DNA of 64,000 nt, taken from assembly GCA_021234155.1 (NCBI GenBank), contig JAJEKV010000131.1:1411288-1475287 (forward strand), written 5' to 3'. This stretch comes from Isoetes taiwanensis (Eukaryota > Streptophyta > Lycopodiopsida > Isoetales > Isoetaceae). Made by a program: the position numbers and the translations under genes. Within the stretch, counting starts at the first letter, position 1. Each line of letters begins with the position of its first letter. The notes beneath the pieces were generated by a model. That model had not been told where the DNA came from. It was given only the letters and a program-made list of their open reading frames with translations, and did not search any database. Positions 11,350 through 21,890 of this stretch are shown here, piece after piece.

Positions 11350-11564
11350 GGCAGGTGCCAAATCCTGTGCAGCATGAGAGAACTAAGCATATAGAAATTG
11401 ATGTACACTTTATTAGAGACATAGCAGAAAAGGGATATATTCGAATGTGTTATATCAGCACAGATTTGCAGACTGCAGACATATTCACAAAGGCATTGGT
11501 GGAAAGAAAATTTACAAAATTCAGAGATAATCTTAATGTATTTAAACTGTGTGCTGAGGAGGAG
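11350..11564 (+). pseudogene. Ty1/Copia pol: C-terminal RNase H part
   Basis: Continuation of the Copia RNase H domain after the 7.2-kb insertion. It reads NPVQHERTKHIEIDVHFIRD (about 11362-11420) and then the conserved TADIFTKAL (about 11474-11500), FRDNLNVFKLC and a stop at about 11601, which runs into the LTR. The polypurine tract GAGGAGGAGA lies at 11555-11564, immediately before the LTR. The joint with the left half falls exactly where the NPVQHE motif should follow CIAIVN, confirming that one element was split. Confidence 0.9.
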
Positions 11565-12239
11565 ATGTTAATGTGTGAAGCATCACACAGTTTAAATCGA
11601 TAGTTCATTATACAGGCTCTTATAGGCACAGGTGTGATCATTGATAATCTCACAGGCACACGTTGGTGATCATTGCTATTATACAAAAATTATAACCTAA
11701 GGGTTATCATGATGAAAGTGCAAAGCCTATTGTTAGTGGTTCATACCATTGTGCAAAAGATATAACCTAAGGGTTATTATTTTAAAAAAGTTAAGTCAGT
11801 GGTTAATGGTTGAGGCAGTTAATGATTATTATCACATGTTGATAAGGTTTGAACTTGAAAATAGATCGCGGTTCAATAGAATGAAGGCAACTGTGATAGG
11901 AAAAACATAGCAGGTTCCCAACTATATGGAAACATGAAGCCACGCTATCCCAAGAGGTCGAGATCAGGCCGAAACGGCCGGATCCGATCCTATAAAGACA
12001 AGGAGTAATCTACTAGAGAAGTGCAGACAGTAAGGTGATTGAGTTCGGCTTCAAATATAACCATTGTGCACTGAATATTTGTAACAGTAAGTTATTCAAT
12101 TTCGTCTCAATGAGCATTATCTTCAAAGATAGCTTATTATTTGAATAACCAAGGTCTATACTAGAAGTTGAAATTTGAAATAAAGACTAAGTTCTTGTGC
12201 TTGTTGTCTTGATCTAATCATTAGTACCTAATTCCAACA
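11565..12239 (+). mobile_element. Copia 3' LTR (675 bp)
   Basis: It starts TGTTAATG directly after the polypurine tract and ends TTCCAACA, giving TGTT...AACA inverted tips. A TATA-like CTATAAAG lies at about 11990 and an AATAAAG polyadenylation-like word at about 12179. After 12239 the sequence is endonuclease of a minus-strand LINE, so this Copia element inserted into that LINE. The 5' LTR is outside or lost. Confidence 0.8.
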
Positions 12240-12432
12240 CACTTCCTCTTCCTATCTTAAAATCCTTGTCTTTCCAACACGTGAATAACCGGTATCCTTC
12301 CTCCTCTAGTAATCTCTTGACATTGTGCTCGCATGTTTCCACCAGACATATTATGTCGTAGTTATGAGCCTCCTCGAGTCTTTCCCCATCATCCCACGGA
12401 TACCCTGTGCAGTTCCAGTACCATATGGTCAA
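12240..12432 (-). pseudogene. LINE ORF2 start: apurinic-type endonuclease, cut by Copia
   Basis: It reads IWYWNCTGYPWDDGERLEE, HNYDIICLVETCEHNV, then EEEGYRLF. This is the N-terminal part of an EEP (exonuclease-endonuclease-phosphatase) domain: the Asn of the WN-x-x-G start and the Glu of the LVET box are both present. The reading is lost at 12240, where the Copia LTR begins. The rest of ORF2 is not found in the window. It follows ORF1 at once on the minus strand, the usual LINE order. Confidence 0.75.
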
Positions 12433-13470
12433 TGCCTCTTCCCTTTGGGCTGTTCCTTTAGATTCTCTGTTTGTTCTGATCCATTGGTTACCCTCCTGGG
12501 TCGTCCCCTATTTTTTGACGTTGAAACTGGGCCTATTTGCCCATCTCGGTGTACATGTTCCTCGCCGCCCCCGTTTCCTCTTCCCCCTTCTGTGCCTGGT
12601 TGTGTCACCGCGGGAGTCATCTCTATTGGTGCCACTCCATCCAATCCATATGTTGTCATTGTCGGGATATTGGCACTCCCCCCTTCCTGCCCCTTTGATC
12701 TTATGGCTTCCAGTCTCCCTGTGTTCTGGTTCTGTCCCAGGAGGCTGGTCCCTGATCCGCTTGTGCAGGTACACTTTTCCATGCCTGACTCATGCTTATA
12801 TCCCTGCTTGATTTAGTTCCCTGGCCTTGGCCAGTTCTTTGTGCAACCCCTGTCGCTGCATAACTGTTAGTGCTTCCTATACGTTGATTCGATTTCTCAA
12901 TCTGGATCCCATGCATAGTATTCGTTCCTTGGATGCCATGTCCCTGAGCGTTAGATTTATGTGTCTTGCTCGGCCCGAGCGTACTGCCTTGGCGATTATG
13001 CTTCGATGATCTTTGAAAACTATTTCCATTACCTCTGCAGTAACTCGATACGTATCTTCATTAGGTTTCTCTGCCACTCCTATCAGCCTAACATCATGTT
13101 TAATCCTATTTTGTTCCTCGAATTCCATGATGTGCGGTTTTATTTTATCAAAAGATTCCCATGTATCTAACTTTTCTAGGTCAACCAACCTCTGCATGAT
13201 CTTGGCTTTTTCTTCCTCGATTTCGTTTATCCTCCGTTGCATCTCTTCGCTCGTCCTCTCGACCCCTTGCATCCTGACATCCATGCTGGATATGGCTATC
13301 TTGTTGCGGTTAGCCGTTTCCGCCAATGTGTTGAGTGCCTCCATGCTTGGGATTCTGGTCTCTAGCTGTTTGTTCACCTGGGCCAAGAAATCCTTGAGAT
13401 CTTGCTGGCTCACTGGTGCCTTTGCTGTATCCCCTTTCTTCTGTTGGCTGTTGGCTGTGTATTCTGCCAT
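12433..13470 (-). pseudogene. LINE ORF1 (coiled coil plus RNA-binding domain)
   Basis: It starts MAEYTANSQQKKGD at 13470 and runs 197 residues to 12877. Residues about 25-110 form a coiled coil (RNKIAISSMDVRMQGVERTS, then EEMQRRINEIEEEKAKIMQR). The rest (VRLIGVAEKPNED, VMEIVFKD, RARHINLTLRDMASKERIL) has the RRM-plus-CTD pattern of L1-type ORF1 proteins, which bind element RNA as trimers. After a frameshift the reading continues as a Gly/Pro/Thr-rich low-complexity tail (about 12782-12433). It lies upstream of the endonuclease ORF and downstream of tandem 5' repeats. The start is chosen because it is the first Met before the coiled coil. Confidence 0.7.
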
Positions 13471-13779
13471 TGAATCTTGGGTGATGTGTGTAGCGGTGAC
13501 TTTCTTCCGGCTGCGGCTATGGAGCTAAGGATTCTACTCTGGTATCAAAGCCGCTTCATTTCCCAGAGTTTTATTTGTTATCATAACGGTACCTTTTTTG
13601 AAAAACCCATAATTATTCTGCCCATTTCTCTGTATTATTCGATTTGCTATTTCCGCAGTGCCCGTAAATTTGGTCTTTATTGCTTCCCGTCTGTTCTGAT
13701 AATGAGAATATTTGGGGTCGCCAATCTGCTAATTTTGTTGGTTGGCTCAGTCACCTTTTTTATTTGATTGTGGTGTATC

Positions 13780-14455
13780 TTTCCTGTCGACTCGTCAATC
13801 ATGCTGATGCATCTCACATGTACTGTACAGTGAGCCGTATAGTGAGCTATATAGCAGGGGTCGAGTTTATGGTGGTCCAGAATACCAATTGTTGGGTCTA
13901 GCCCTCGCTATCCTGGTGTATGGCGGAGGGTGGGCCTCTGTGTCCCGTATCTTACTCCGTCTGCCTTTTACTCGATATGGGAGATATCATTTTGCTACTT
14001 ACCTAGCATTTTAATCCTATGTCCGTAGTGTGATGTGGCCTTCTTGCTTGACGTGTCAATCATGTTGATGTGGATCATGTCCACTATACCACGAGAGTTC
14101 GAGCTTATGGTGGTCCGGGATACCAGTTGGTGGGTCTAGCCTTCGCTATCCTAGTGTACGGCAGAGGCTGGGCCTCTCTGTCCCGTATCTTACTCCGTCT
14201 GCCTTTTACTCGATATGGAAGATATCATTTGTTCCTTATTTGGAAATTTAATCCTCTGTCTATAACGTGATGTGGCCTTCTTGTTGACGTGTCAATCATG
14301 CTGATGTGGATCATGTCCACTATATCACTCGAGTTCGAGCTTATGGAGGTCCGGGATACCAGTTGGTGGGTCTAGCCCTCGCTATCCTGGTGTACGGTGG
14401 AGGCTGGGCCTCTCTGTCCCGTAATTTGCTCCGTTCCCCCTTCTACTCATCTGAT
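13780..14455 (-). repeat. Three tandem monomers in the 5' region of the minus-strand LINE
   Basis: The anchor word GTCAATCATG recurs at 13794, 14055 and 14291, giving periods of 261 and 236 bp. Shared blocks include GGTGGTCC, TGGGTCTAGCC, CGCTATCCT, CTGGGCCTCT and CCCGTA. They lie upstream of ORF1 in the LINE's own orientation (minus), where L1 elements keep their internal promoter. The third unit is shortened. The interval 13471-13780 is the presumed remaining 5' UTR. Confidence 0.8.
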
Positions 14456-14536
14456 GGGCAACATCCGTTCATTCTTTGGGTGTATCTATCGTGCTTTGTG
14501 TCGGGGGTTTCCCCATCTAGCATAGGATGTAGGCAC

Positions 14537-14537
<1 letters not shown>

Positions 14538-14567
<30 letters not shown>

Positions 14568-14603
14568 GTAGGTAGGTAGGTAGGTAGGTAGGTAGATAGA
14601 TAG
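14538..14603. repeat. GATA/GGTA tetranucleotide microsatellite
   Basis: GATA units followed by GGTA units and again GATA units. It lies at the outer (5') side of the LINE monomers. Confidence 0.95.
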
Positions 14604-14815
14604 AAGCCTCTCGTCGCAACGGGTCTTTTACCTTTGTTTTTGTTGTTTTATATCCCACCCGTATTTGTCAAGGCTTTTAATATCTGACTAGGCATCCTAT
14701 TGTCGACCTGGATTATATGGCCCTCCCCGTCGCTGTATTTTCTGCTTCCCACTTTTGCGATCGCCACCCGTTGATTTCATGTCATGTACTCCCTGTTGTC
14801 AACAATATGGTTTGT

Positions 14816-15024
14816 TTTTTTTTTTTTTTTTTTTTGAAGGACGACAAGCTTTATTCACCAACTAAGAACGAGAGCAACATAAAATGCAAAGACATGATTA
14901 TAACCCCAGTGGACAAACCGATCCAAAATGCAAAGACATGATTATAACCTGCCTATGCAAAAGAATGCATCTGAAGGTAAGTATGCCAGATCAGTACTTT
15001 CTTCTCTTGATCAAGAGAAGAACA
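14816..15024 (-). mobile_element. Small poly(A) retroposon with 17-bp target duplication
   Basis: A 209-bp insert flanked by the same 17 bases (TCAACAATATGGTTTGT at 14799-14815 and 15025-15041). On the minus strand it ends GAATAAAGC, then CCTTC and about 20 A, that is a polyadenylation signal and a poly(A) tail. It contains a direct repeat of about 43 bp (GGTTATAATCATGTCTTTGC twice). A long duplication plus poly(A) is the mark of L1-type retroposition. It may be a truncated LINE 3' end or a retrocopied transcript; no protein is encoded. Confidence 0.85.
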
Positions 15025-15238
15025 TCAACAATATGGTTTGTATTTCTCCCGCGTTACAATTGTCTAACCTTTATCTTTGGGAGCTTTGTTAAGGGTAACC
15101 TTTTCTACTTGCCTATCTATTCCGTAACGCATTATACAGTCTAACTACAACTCCTCATTCTCTCAGAATATCTTACCAGCATAAAATAATAATTTGTGTT
15201 CATATCACAAGCATACACTCTCCAGTCGGGAGATATAT

Positions 15239-16290
15239 TCATACTCCTCCACTAGATATATCTGAATCTGAAGATTCGGGATATTCATTTATTGGTGGGC
15301 CACTTGATTCATTAATCAGCAGCATGTTACCTCTCAGTAGGTGTGTAGGTGTAACAATAAAGCCTTCTTTTTGGAACAATTGCTTGGCTTTTTCTCTCCC
15401 TCCTTTTGGACTTAAAAGGACATTAGAGTTCTCTATTCCCTGGCCAATTGGACTTAAAGGGACATTAGAATTCTCCATTCCTTGGCCATTCGGATTTATG
15501 AGGACCTTTATCTGACTTGCTATCGTACATGCTCCTTCCTTTTCCGCCATTCATTCCTTTGAGTTTTCCGCTCTTTTTGTTCTTCTTTCTGCTTCCTCCT
15601 CCATTCTTTTGCTCTTTGCTTCCTTGTTTTCTTGTAGGCACTCCCATAGCTTGTGTCCAGGACTGTTCCACAGGTTTGGGATGTATCATCACTCCCTGAT
15701 ATAAAGGAGTTTTGTTGTTGTCCAGCTTGGTGTCAGGTCTCATCCATTTGCCCTGGCAAACATCTCCTCCACGCAGTCTTACACCACAGATATTGCAAGG
15801 AATAGGTAGTCCTTGCCATGCTAAATTGAGGCTCTTATTGTCTCTGAAGAAATCCTAGTATTCTAATTTTGTTGGGATATTTTTCAAAATATCCAGTTGT
15901 ACCCAAACTTTGAGAGCTCTTTCTGGTATTGCTTCACATCCAATATATTCCTCTATCCCCAAAAATAATGTTTGAAAGATCTTCTAATGCTAGTACATTG
16001 GACTTAACCCTGCTATAGATCATGAAGCCGGGTGGAAGAGTTGCTTCAGATCATTTGGGTCAAATTTTCCATTCCATTTCTAGAAGTAAATTTGGGTATT
16101 AGCTCTGTATATCGTGCCTTGTTTAAGGAGATATTGCACCAAGCTATTATTTTCACACTCCACCACGAAAAAGAAATCGTGACAATACATTCCATTTATT
16201 TCAAGTGTTTTGTCCATTTGTCGCAATATGCCCTTGTCGGGCCTTATCATTCTCCATACCAACCTCGGTTCGACTTAGGGTTCCATCTGC
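15239..16290 (-). pseudogene. L1-type LINE ORF1 remnant (gag-like, with zinc-knuckle fragment)
   Basis: Minus-strand frames from about 16262 down read PDKGILRQMDKTLEINGMY, FFFVVECENNSLVQYLL and YFKKWNGKF. Then, in other frames, come VWVQLEILKNIPTKL and LNLAWQGLPIPCNICGVRLR, followed by a basic, Gly/Lys-rich tail (from 15743 down). This order (beta-rich N-terminal domain, LKxWVxLxxLP-like motif, Cys motif, basic low-complexity tail) is that of plant L1 ORF1 proteins with a DUF4283-like domain. At least two stops or frameshifts. Only the PCNIC half of the CCHC knuckle is clear. 15042-15238 and 16291-16440 show nothing. Confidence 0.55.
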
Positions 16291-16454
16291 TATAATGCTC
16301 CGATTGCGAAAATTTTATTCAAGTGTGATACCCCTATAAGATGCTTGAACAAATGGCTTAACATCCTGGGCAACTTCAAGGTAAAAGATTTGCAGTTGAA
16401 GGATTTGCTTGAAGTTGAAGGAAATGAAATTCAAATGAATTCCTTTAAGAAATA

Positions 16455-16570
16455 TTGGTAGCTCACTTGGCAAAGGGGTGTGTATCGCAATTAAAAGTTG
16501 TTGAGTTCAAGACTTGCTTTGTGCAACTGCCTTTGGCGACCATCTTTATACATATACAAGTATAATACTC
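16455..16570 (+). mobile_element. Possible degraded tRNA-derived SINE head
   Basis: GGTAGCTCACTTGGCAAAGG at about 16459 resembles a tRNA D-arm/A box, and GAGTTCAAGACT at about 16503 resembles a B box at the right distance. The arms do not pair. From 16570 to 17140 I see no supported feature. Confidence 0.35.
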
Positions 16571-17140
16571 ATATGATCGTCACAGCCAGGTTGCTTATAA
16601 CCAATTGGTATATCAACTTCAAGCAATCTCCTCAGTGACAGTCTAGCAACAACATCAGTTCGCCCACCGCAAAAACCCAGGTGGTCATAGAATATTAAAA
16701 ATACAAGAAATCGTTGAGTGCCACCACATAGACTGAACCAAAGATCAAAGAAAATGTAAACTTGCTTCCATGAAAATATTTCCTAATGAATCAAGAAAGT
16801 ACATGAAATTTGCTGATAATATTTGGTGTGGAAGATCATACGGAAGTTACAAACCAGGCAAAATCACTCTTTTCAAGATCAATAATCTAGACCTAGTACT
16901 CAGCTGTATTTCAACTTGCAATATTTTGATGATATTATTTAATTGTCACATACCTGTTAGAATCGAGATTTTGCTTAAAGTTTTGTTGTTACATTCTATT
17001 TGGAGACTTTTTCATTTAAGAAAATATTTTTTTGTTTCCGTGGCTACTTTTTGCTTGAAATATCTGTGTTGATGGCATTGTTAGATTATATGAGGCATGT
17101 TTTGGCTCCTTTTCGTTTTTGGCTTGAGTTTCTAGGTCAT

Positions 17141-17345
17141 GTTTTTTTTTTTTTTTGAAGGATATATATAATAAGTACAAGAAGAGCGATACTAGGGTGC
17201 CCCTGCCCACACTTGGGCGAGCACCCAAATGGCATGTATACCTACCTACGACTCAAGAAACAAACCTGCCAAAGCTGTCTACAATGAGAAGGGTCCTCTC
17301 CCATACGGCTGCCTTGAACTGCTCCTTACGAGGGCACGCCAAGTA
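17141..17345 (-). mobile_element. Poly(A)-tailed LINE 3' end remnant
   Basis: On the minus strand the segment ends with TATATATATCCTTC followed by about 14 A, the same CCTTC-A(n) end as the retroposon at 14816. No target duplication could be found, so the 5' limit is a guess. 17350-17769 is AT-rich without a feature. Confidence 0.35.
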
Positions 17346-17769
17346 AGAAAAGTTGCTTGGATAGTTTTTGCTAGAAACCTTTTTTTTTTTGCATTGATAT
17401 ATTATATTGGGCACTTGTTTTGACTCCTTTCATGAAATCCTTTTTGTTTACATTGCATAGTCACCATAGGTTATATTGAACCTCTTTTTTCGCATTGCCG
17501 TTGTGGTTTAACATTTGCGGCTCTATAGTTCTTGAAAGGGTTAATCAATTTAATCATGAATCCTTAAAAATTTTGTATTAGGCTTTAGGGCTAGTTTCTT
17601 GGGATGAAAATGTTTGACGAGGGAGAGATTTCACTTGCCGGGTAAAAAAAAGTGTAGCTCGACCTTATGACACTTACAACATTTAATATTGATAACTACA
17701 AATAGACTTTATAGGGACTGCATCTCCTGGACCCTGCTAAAATTGGAGGAAAAAGAAGATGAAGAGAAA

Positions 17770-19167
17770 CAAAGTTTAAATTGAAACGCACTTATTTGCT
17801 CCAAACGCACTTTAAAAGAAATCTACAAGATATTCCCTAAAATTCTCTCAAAAAGGTCCATTTTCGCGGTCTGTGCGTGACAAGTGTGACAATTTTGACA
17901 ATTCAGGTACCCTTTTTGAGGGGGTAATTGTACTTAGATGCCATGAAAAAATGTTCGTTACCACTTTTCAGCCCCCTAATTTGGTTTAAAAAATTAGTAG
18001 AAATTTCAAGAACTCCAAAAACTAAACATTGAAAAAAACAACAAGTGCATTGATGAGTCATCCTCTGACTCGTTCAGGCTATGATCACCAAAGCTATTTG
18101 TGTCCACTGCCCCACCATCAAAAGTGATGTTCCTCAACACTGTCCACTTATGAAACTTCATCATCATCTGTAACAAACTTTTTGGCAGTTTCACCCAACA
18201 CACATGTTGTCATTTGAGCCCTAAAATGTGTTTACGACTTGCCAAATGTTGGTCAAGTAACCATACAACATGGCTTTATGTTCTTTAGCTTTAGTTCGCA
18301 GGCTTTGATTTTTCCCACGTTATTGAATGGTAGAAAATCGTACTATACAAGAGCTTAGGAGGCTTTGCACCAAACGGTATGAGCTCAAGCGGTATAAATT
18401 TATACCGCATGAGCTCAAGTGGTATAAATTTATACCACGTGAGTTCAAGCGAGTGGTATAAATTTATACCGCTTGTGAACTCGAATGGTATAAATTTATA
18501 CCGATAGTGAACGCGAGTGGTATAAATCTAAAAATTTAAACTCGAGTGGTATAAATTTATACTGCCTGTGAGCTTAAGCAGTATAAGTTTATACCATTAC
18601 CCCACATGAAAACAACGGGAGGAGTATAAATTTATACTAGAATTGTTTTACAGCGTTTTCTTATAAATCCAATACAATTTTACACAAGGAAATTATATTG
18701 GATGGATCTTTATTCATGGTTTTAACGTGACAGGGCGCAGATATAACGGCTAAAACGTGGCAGATGCTTTTGACGGTATAAATTTATACCGAGGCTAGGA
18801 AAATTCTCTGAGAGGAAAGTTTTAGGGTTTTGAAATCTAACGATGCCAGAGTTTCTAGGTGAAACACAAAGTTTCTTCGTGATGCATGAGGCTTCTAAGG
18901 CTCGGAAAATGAAGAAAAAAAAAACTGTTCCGGAATCTTGTTTTTAGGGTCTGGCCGATACTGCTTCCAAGTTTGATCTGTTGGCAAAAATCCAGATGAA
19001 TCTACTCGGATTCCATCTCTCCAAAGCCATCTCTTCAATTCCATTTCTTCATGTCCAATGAAACGCTTTGGCTATTGCAACCGGCTTGATTTGTCCACAT
19101 GTCCATTGTCGAATCTCCATGTCCACTTGTCGGATTTGTTCCGGATGTGAACAAGCTGTGTGCTTAG
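17770..19167 (+). mobile_element. Left end of a second copy of the 7.2-kb element family
   Basis: From 17770 the sequence matches 4049 onward for about 250 bp with many substitutions. It starts with CAAAGTTTAAA, GAAACGCACTTATTTGCT, and later shares TGACAAGTGTGACAATTT and CCCCCTAATTTGGTTT. It then has its own palindrome array. No right end of this family was found downstream, so either the copy is truncated or its right part was displaced by the 18.3-kb element that starts at 19172. It shows that the family is multicopy. Confidence 0.65.
18391..18636. repeat. Array of the palindrome GGTATAAATTTATACC, copy 2
   Basis: Eight full or degraded copies (about 18391, 18421, 18455, 18487, 18519, 18547, 18580, 18621), spaced about 30-41 bp, with a further copy at 18777-18792. 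Several are perfect 16-bp palindromes. The spacers share GAGCTCAAG- or GTGAACTCGA-like words. The position relative to the element end is similar to the array at 4647. Confidence 0.85.
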
Positions 19168-19171
19168 ACAA

Positions 19172-19254
19172 AGGTAAAAGCACGCCGTGGTGTTCCAATT
19201 CGCCGTCCCCGTCCCCCAAAATGTGGCATTGCATCCACCACTTTTGTGGTATAA
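19172..19254 (+). repeat. Left terminal inverted repeat and subterminal palindrome of the 18.3-kb element
   Basis: The terminal 22 bp match the right end in inverted orientation. The subterminal word CCACTTTTGTGGTATAA at about 19238-19254 has a counterpart (CCACCTTTGTGGTAGAA on the minus strand) near 37432-37448. Confidence 0.75.
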
Positions 19255-20443
19255 AAGTATAATTATGGCACCGCCAACCGCCGGTATTTAAGAATAGAGT
19301 CCCTCGCCAAATGGGGAAATTCTAATTTCAAAAACTAAAATTCAAATTCAAATTCCTATTCTTTGGCCCCTTCCTCGTTTCTTTGCCCTACGCCCCGTTC
19401 TTTGGCTCCCTCCTGCTATGAAGCTCCAATCCATTGTGGATATGGATGTTAATGAGGTAATCTGTACAACAAACGGGCATTTGGGATGTGAGAAACGAAG
19501 AAGAACCAAGGAACAAGAAATGTTGAAGAAAAGATGCCGAGGAAAAGAAGAAGAGAAGAAAATTGGAGCTTAAGTGAATTGGCGTAAGGATCCGGTTCAT
19601 CAAGAAGTGCAAGCAAGAAACGCCATTGTCCTTAGTTTGCTAACGTCTTTCCATAAAACGACCAAAAGAATGGAGGATGGCACGAAGAAAGAAATTTTAC
19701 TTGATTTTTGAGGGATAAAACATTGGAAAAATTCATAGGTGAAGAATTAAAGGATTTGGAAGCCAAGAGCATCGTTATAAGGAGCCTCTGGGACTCCATG
19801 CAGGCAGTCAAACTCTCTACCAGCAATGACTGCCTAGCAGCCAAGAATAGTCACCTTGCAATATCTATACCACGCCGTCAGGATTCTGAAACAAGTGACA
19901 AAATCAGCCAGCGAGATCTTGGAAAGGTATTAGATGTTCACCCAAGAAACCTGCAAAAGGCAAAGAAAAAGAGGGAAGAGATCGATTACAATGGTGGGAA
20001 ATGGGTTTCTTACAAGAGGGCTAAAAGATTCGATGCAATTTGGATGAACATATAGAAAAGATTCAAAAATTTTGGATTGAGAACACGAGTGTCTCCTAAC
20101 ACAAAGGATGTTAGAACTAGAAGATTGGAGAGAAATGTAAAAGAGAAGAACATGCGCCCACTATTTGGAGGAATCACCAGGTTAGTTTATTTACATTAAT
20201 CATGTTTTCTTAGTTATGGTGCTTAGTATGGTGGTGCATGTGGTGGTTATTGTGTTGTACAGTGATTGTTGTACTGGATGCAGCATGTGAATTGTGTGTA
20301 GCTATAACTAATTGATCCTGAGATACAAATTTTTGTTGAATAAAGACAAGCTGTTGGAAAGTATGATATATTAAAAAGGATCTTACAAAATTTGGCTTTA
20401 CAAAATTTGGCTTTCCATTGAAAGCTCACTGCCAGAACTAAAT

Positions 20444-20995
20444 TTACATGCATGATTTCCTAAGCAAATGAAATGTCGGTATGGTCTGCTCGAGAACTGG
20501 TGCATCCAAAATTATTGTTTTACGCACTAAAGCATCTAAGCTTTCTGCAAATATCCCGGAATTTAACAGATGAGGTTTGCCGTGCTTCCTGCATCCCCCG
20601 GTGGTAAATGCACGCAATCTCGCTAGTAAAGTCCTCACTGTTGTAGTCGAGGCGGACAAGTGACAGAGAACAAATATATCACCCCCTTGCGGCAGCATGT
20701 AACATAAAGCTCATGAACTCGCCTAAGAGCTCTCTTCTGTCCAATCGACTCAAAGCATAGCCATTGAAGGCCCAAAGATCCAAATTTGTATGCCTTTAGG
20801 TTGGATTCGAATCAGCAAAGAAGGTGGATTTAGGCATATCCACCTTCGAGATTTATCACGCGAGCCCTTTAACATGTGTTGAATGCCCTCCTCGCTCACC
20901 CTACAATAGCCCGTGAGTGATCTCTGAACATCCCTCCTACCATGTTGCCGGAATGAACTTCTTCGATTTGGCGCCAATTGGGAATGAAAGGCCAA
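20444..20995 (-). pseudogene. Unrecognised coding-like remnant inside the transposase intron
   Basis: Minus-strand frames from 20995 down read SFRQHGRRDVQRSLTGY, SEEGIQHMLKGSRDKSRRW and GIQIWIFGPSMAML. They then shift to MLPQGGDIFVLCHLSAST and LLARLRAFTTGGCRKHG, to 20447. The amino-acid texture is protein-like, and the phrase around GGCCTTCAA resembles minus-strand sequence near 8900 in the 7.2-kb element. No domain is recognised. It may be a decayed passenger gene. Confidence 0.3.
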
Positions 20996-21169
20996 AATCA
21001 GATCGTAGGAACGAGGATTTAGGACCCGGATCCTTTTCTAATGATTAGAAGAGGAATGTAATTATTATTAGGGTGTACTAAATTTCCAGAAGTGTTTATG
21101 AGAGCAAAAGGCATTTTTTATGTCCGGGACGAAATAGGATAAAAGTGATGTGATGTGATGTGTGGTGTC

Positions 21170-21890
21170 GCGGATGGTGGTGTGGTGTGGTGTGGTGTGG
21201 TGTGGTGTGGTGTGTGGTGTGGTGTGGTGTGGGTTGCGTTATGTCCATGGTATCATGTGGGTGTGTGCATGTTAATGTATGATCCGGAGAATCTCCCCTC
21301 ACCCCACCACACCCCCATCTATCCCACCACCATAGACTACCACCACATCTTTTATGCACACACATCCCACCACATCCCCCACCACACCCCCCTCCACCAC
21401 CACCACCACCACCTCCACCACCACCACATCACACCACAATCCACAACACCACACCCACACCACCACCACTACACCCCCACCACCACACTCCCACCACCCA
21501 CACATCCACCACACACCACCACACCACCCCCACCACCACACTCCACCACACCACATCATAGCACCACACACCACACACACCACCACCACCACCACCACCC
21601 CCCACCACCACCCCCACCACCACGCCCCCACCACCACACCACCACACCACCCACCACACACCACCACCACCCCCCCACCACCACCCCCACCACCACCACA
21701 CACCACTCCACCACCCCCACCACCACAATCCACCCACCACCCCCCCCACCACCACCACCACCACCACCCCACCACCACCCCCACTACCACACACACCACC
21801 ACCACCCACCACCACACTCCACCACCACATGGTGTGTGGTGGTGAATGGTATGGTGTGTGTGGTGGGGTGAGGTGGTGGTGTGTGTAATG
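21170..21890. repeat. Complex CCA/GTG microsatellite with a central CCACCA block
   Basis: GGTGT units (21178-21232), then CCACCA/CACCAC tracts (21298-21828), then GGTGGTGTG (21829-21886). The outer G-rich parts can pair with the C-rich centre. It lies in the presumed intron of the transposase-like gene. The long His/Pro/Thr frames here are repeat read-through. Confidence 0.95.

Noticed and set aside
12325-12816. 163-residue hydrophobic plus-strand frame (possible membrane protein)
   Set aside because: It is the antisense of the LINE ORF1 tail and endonuclease start.
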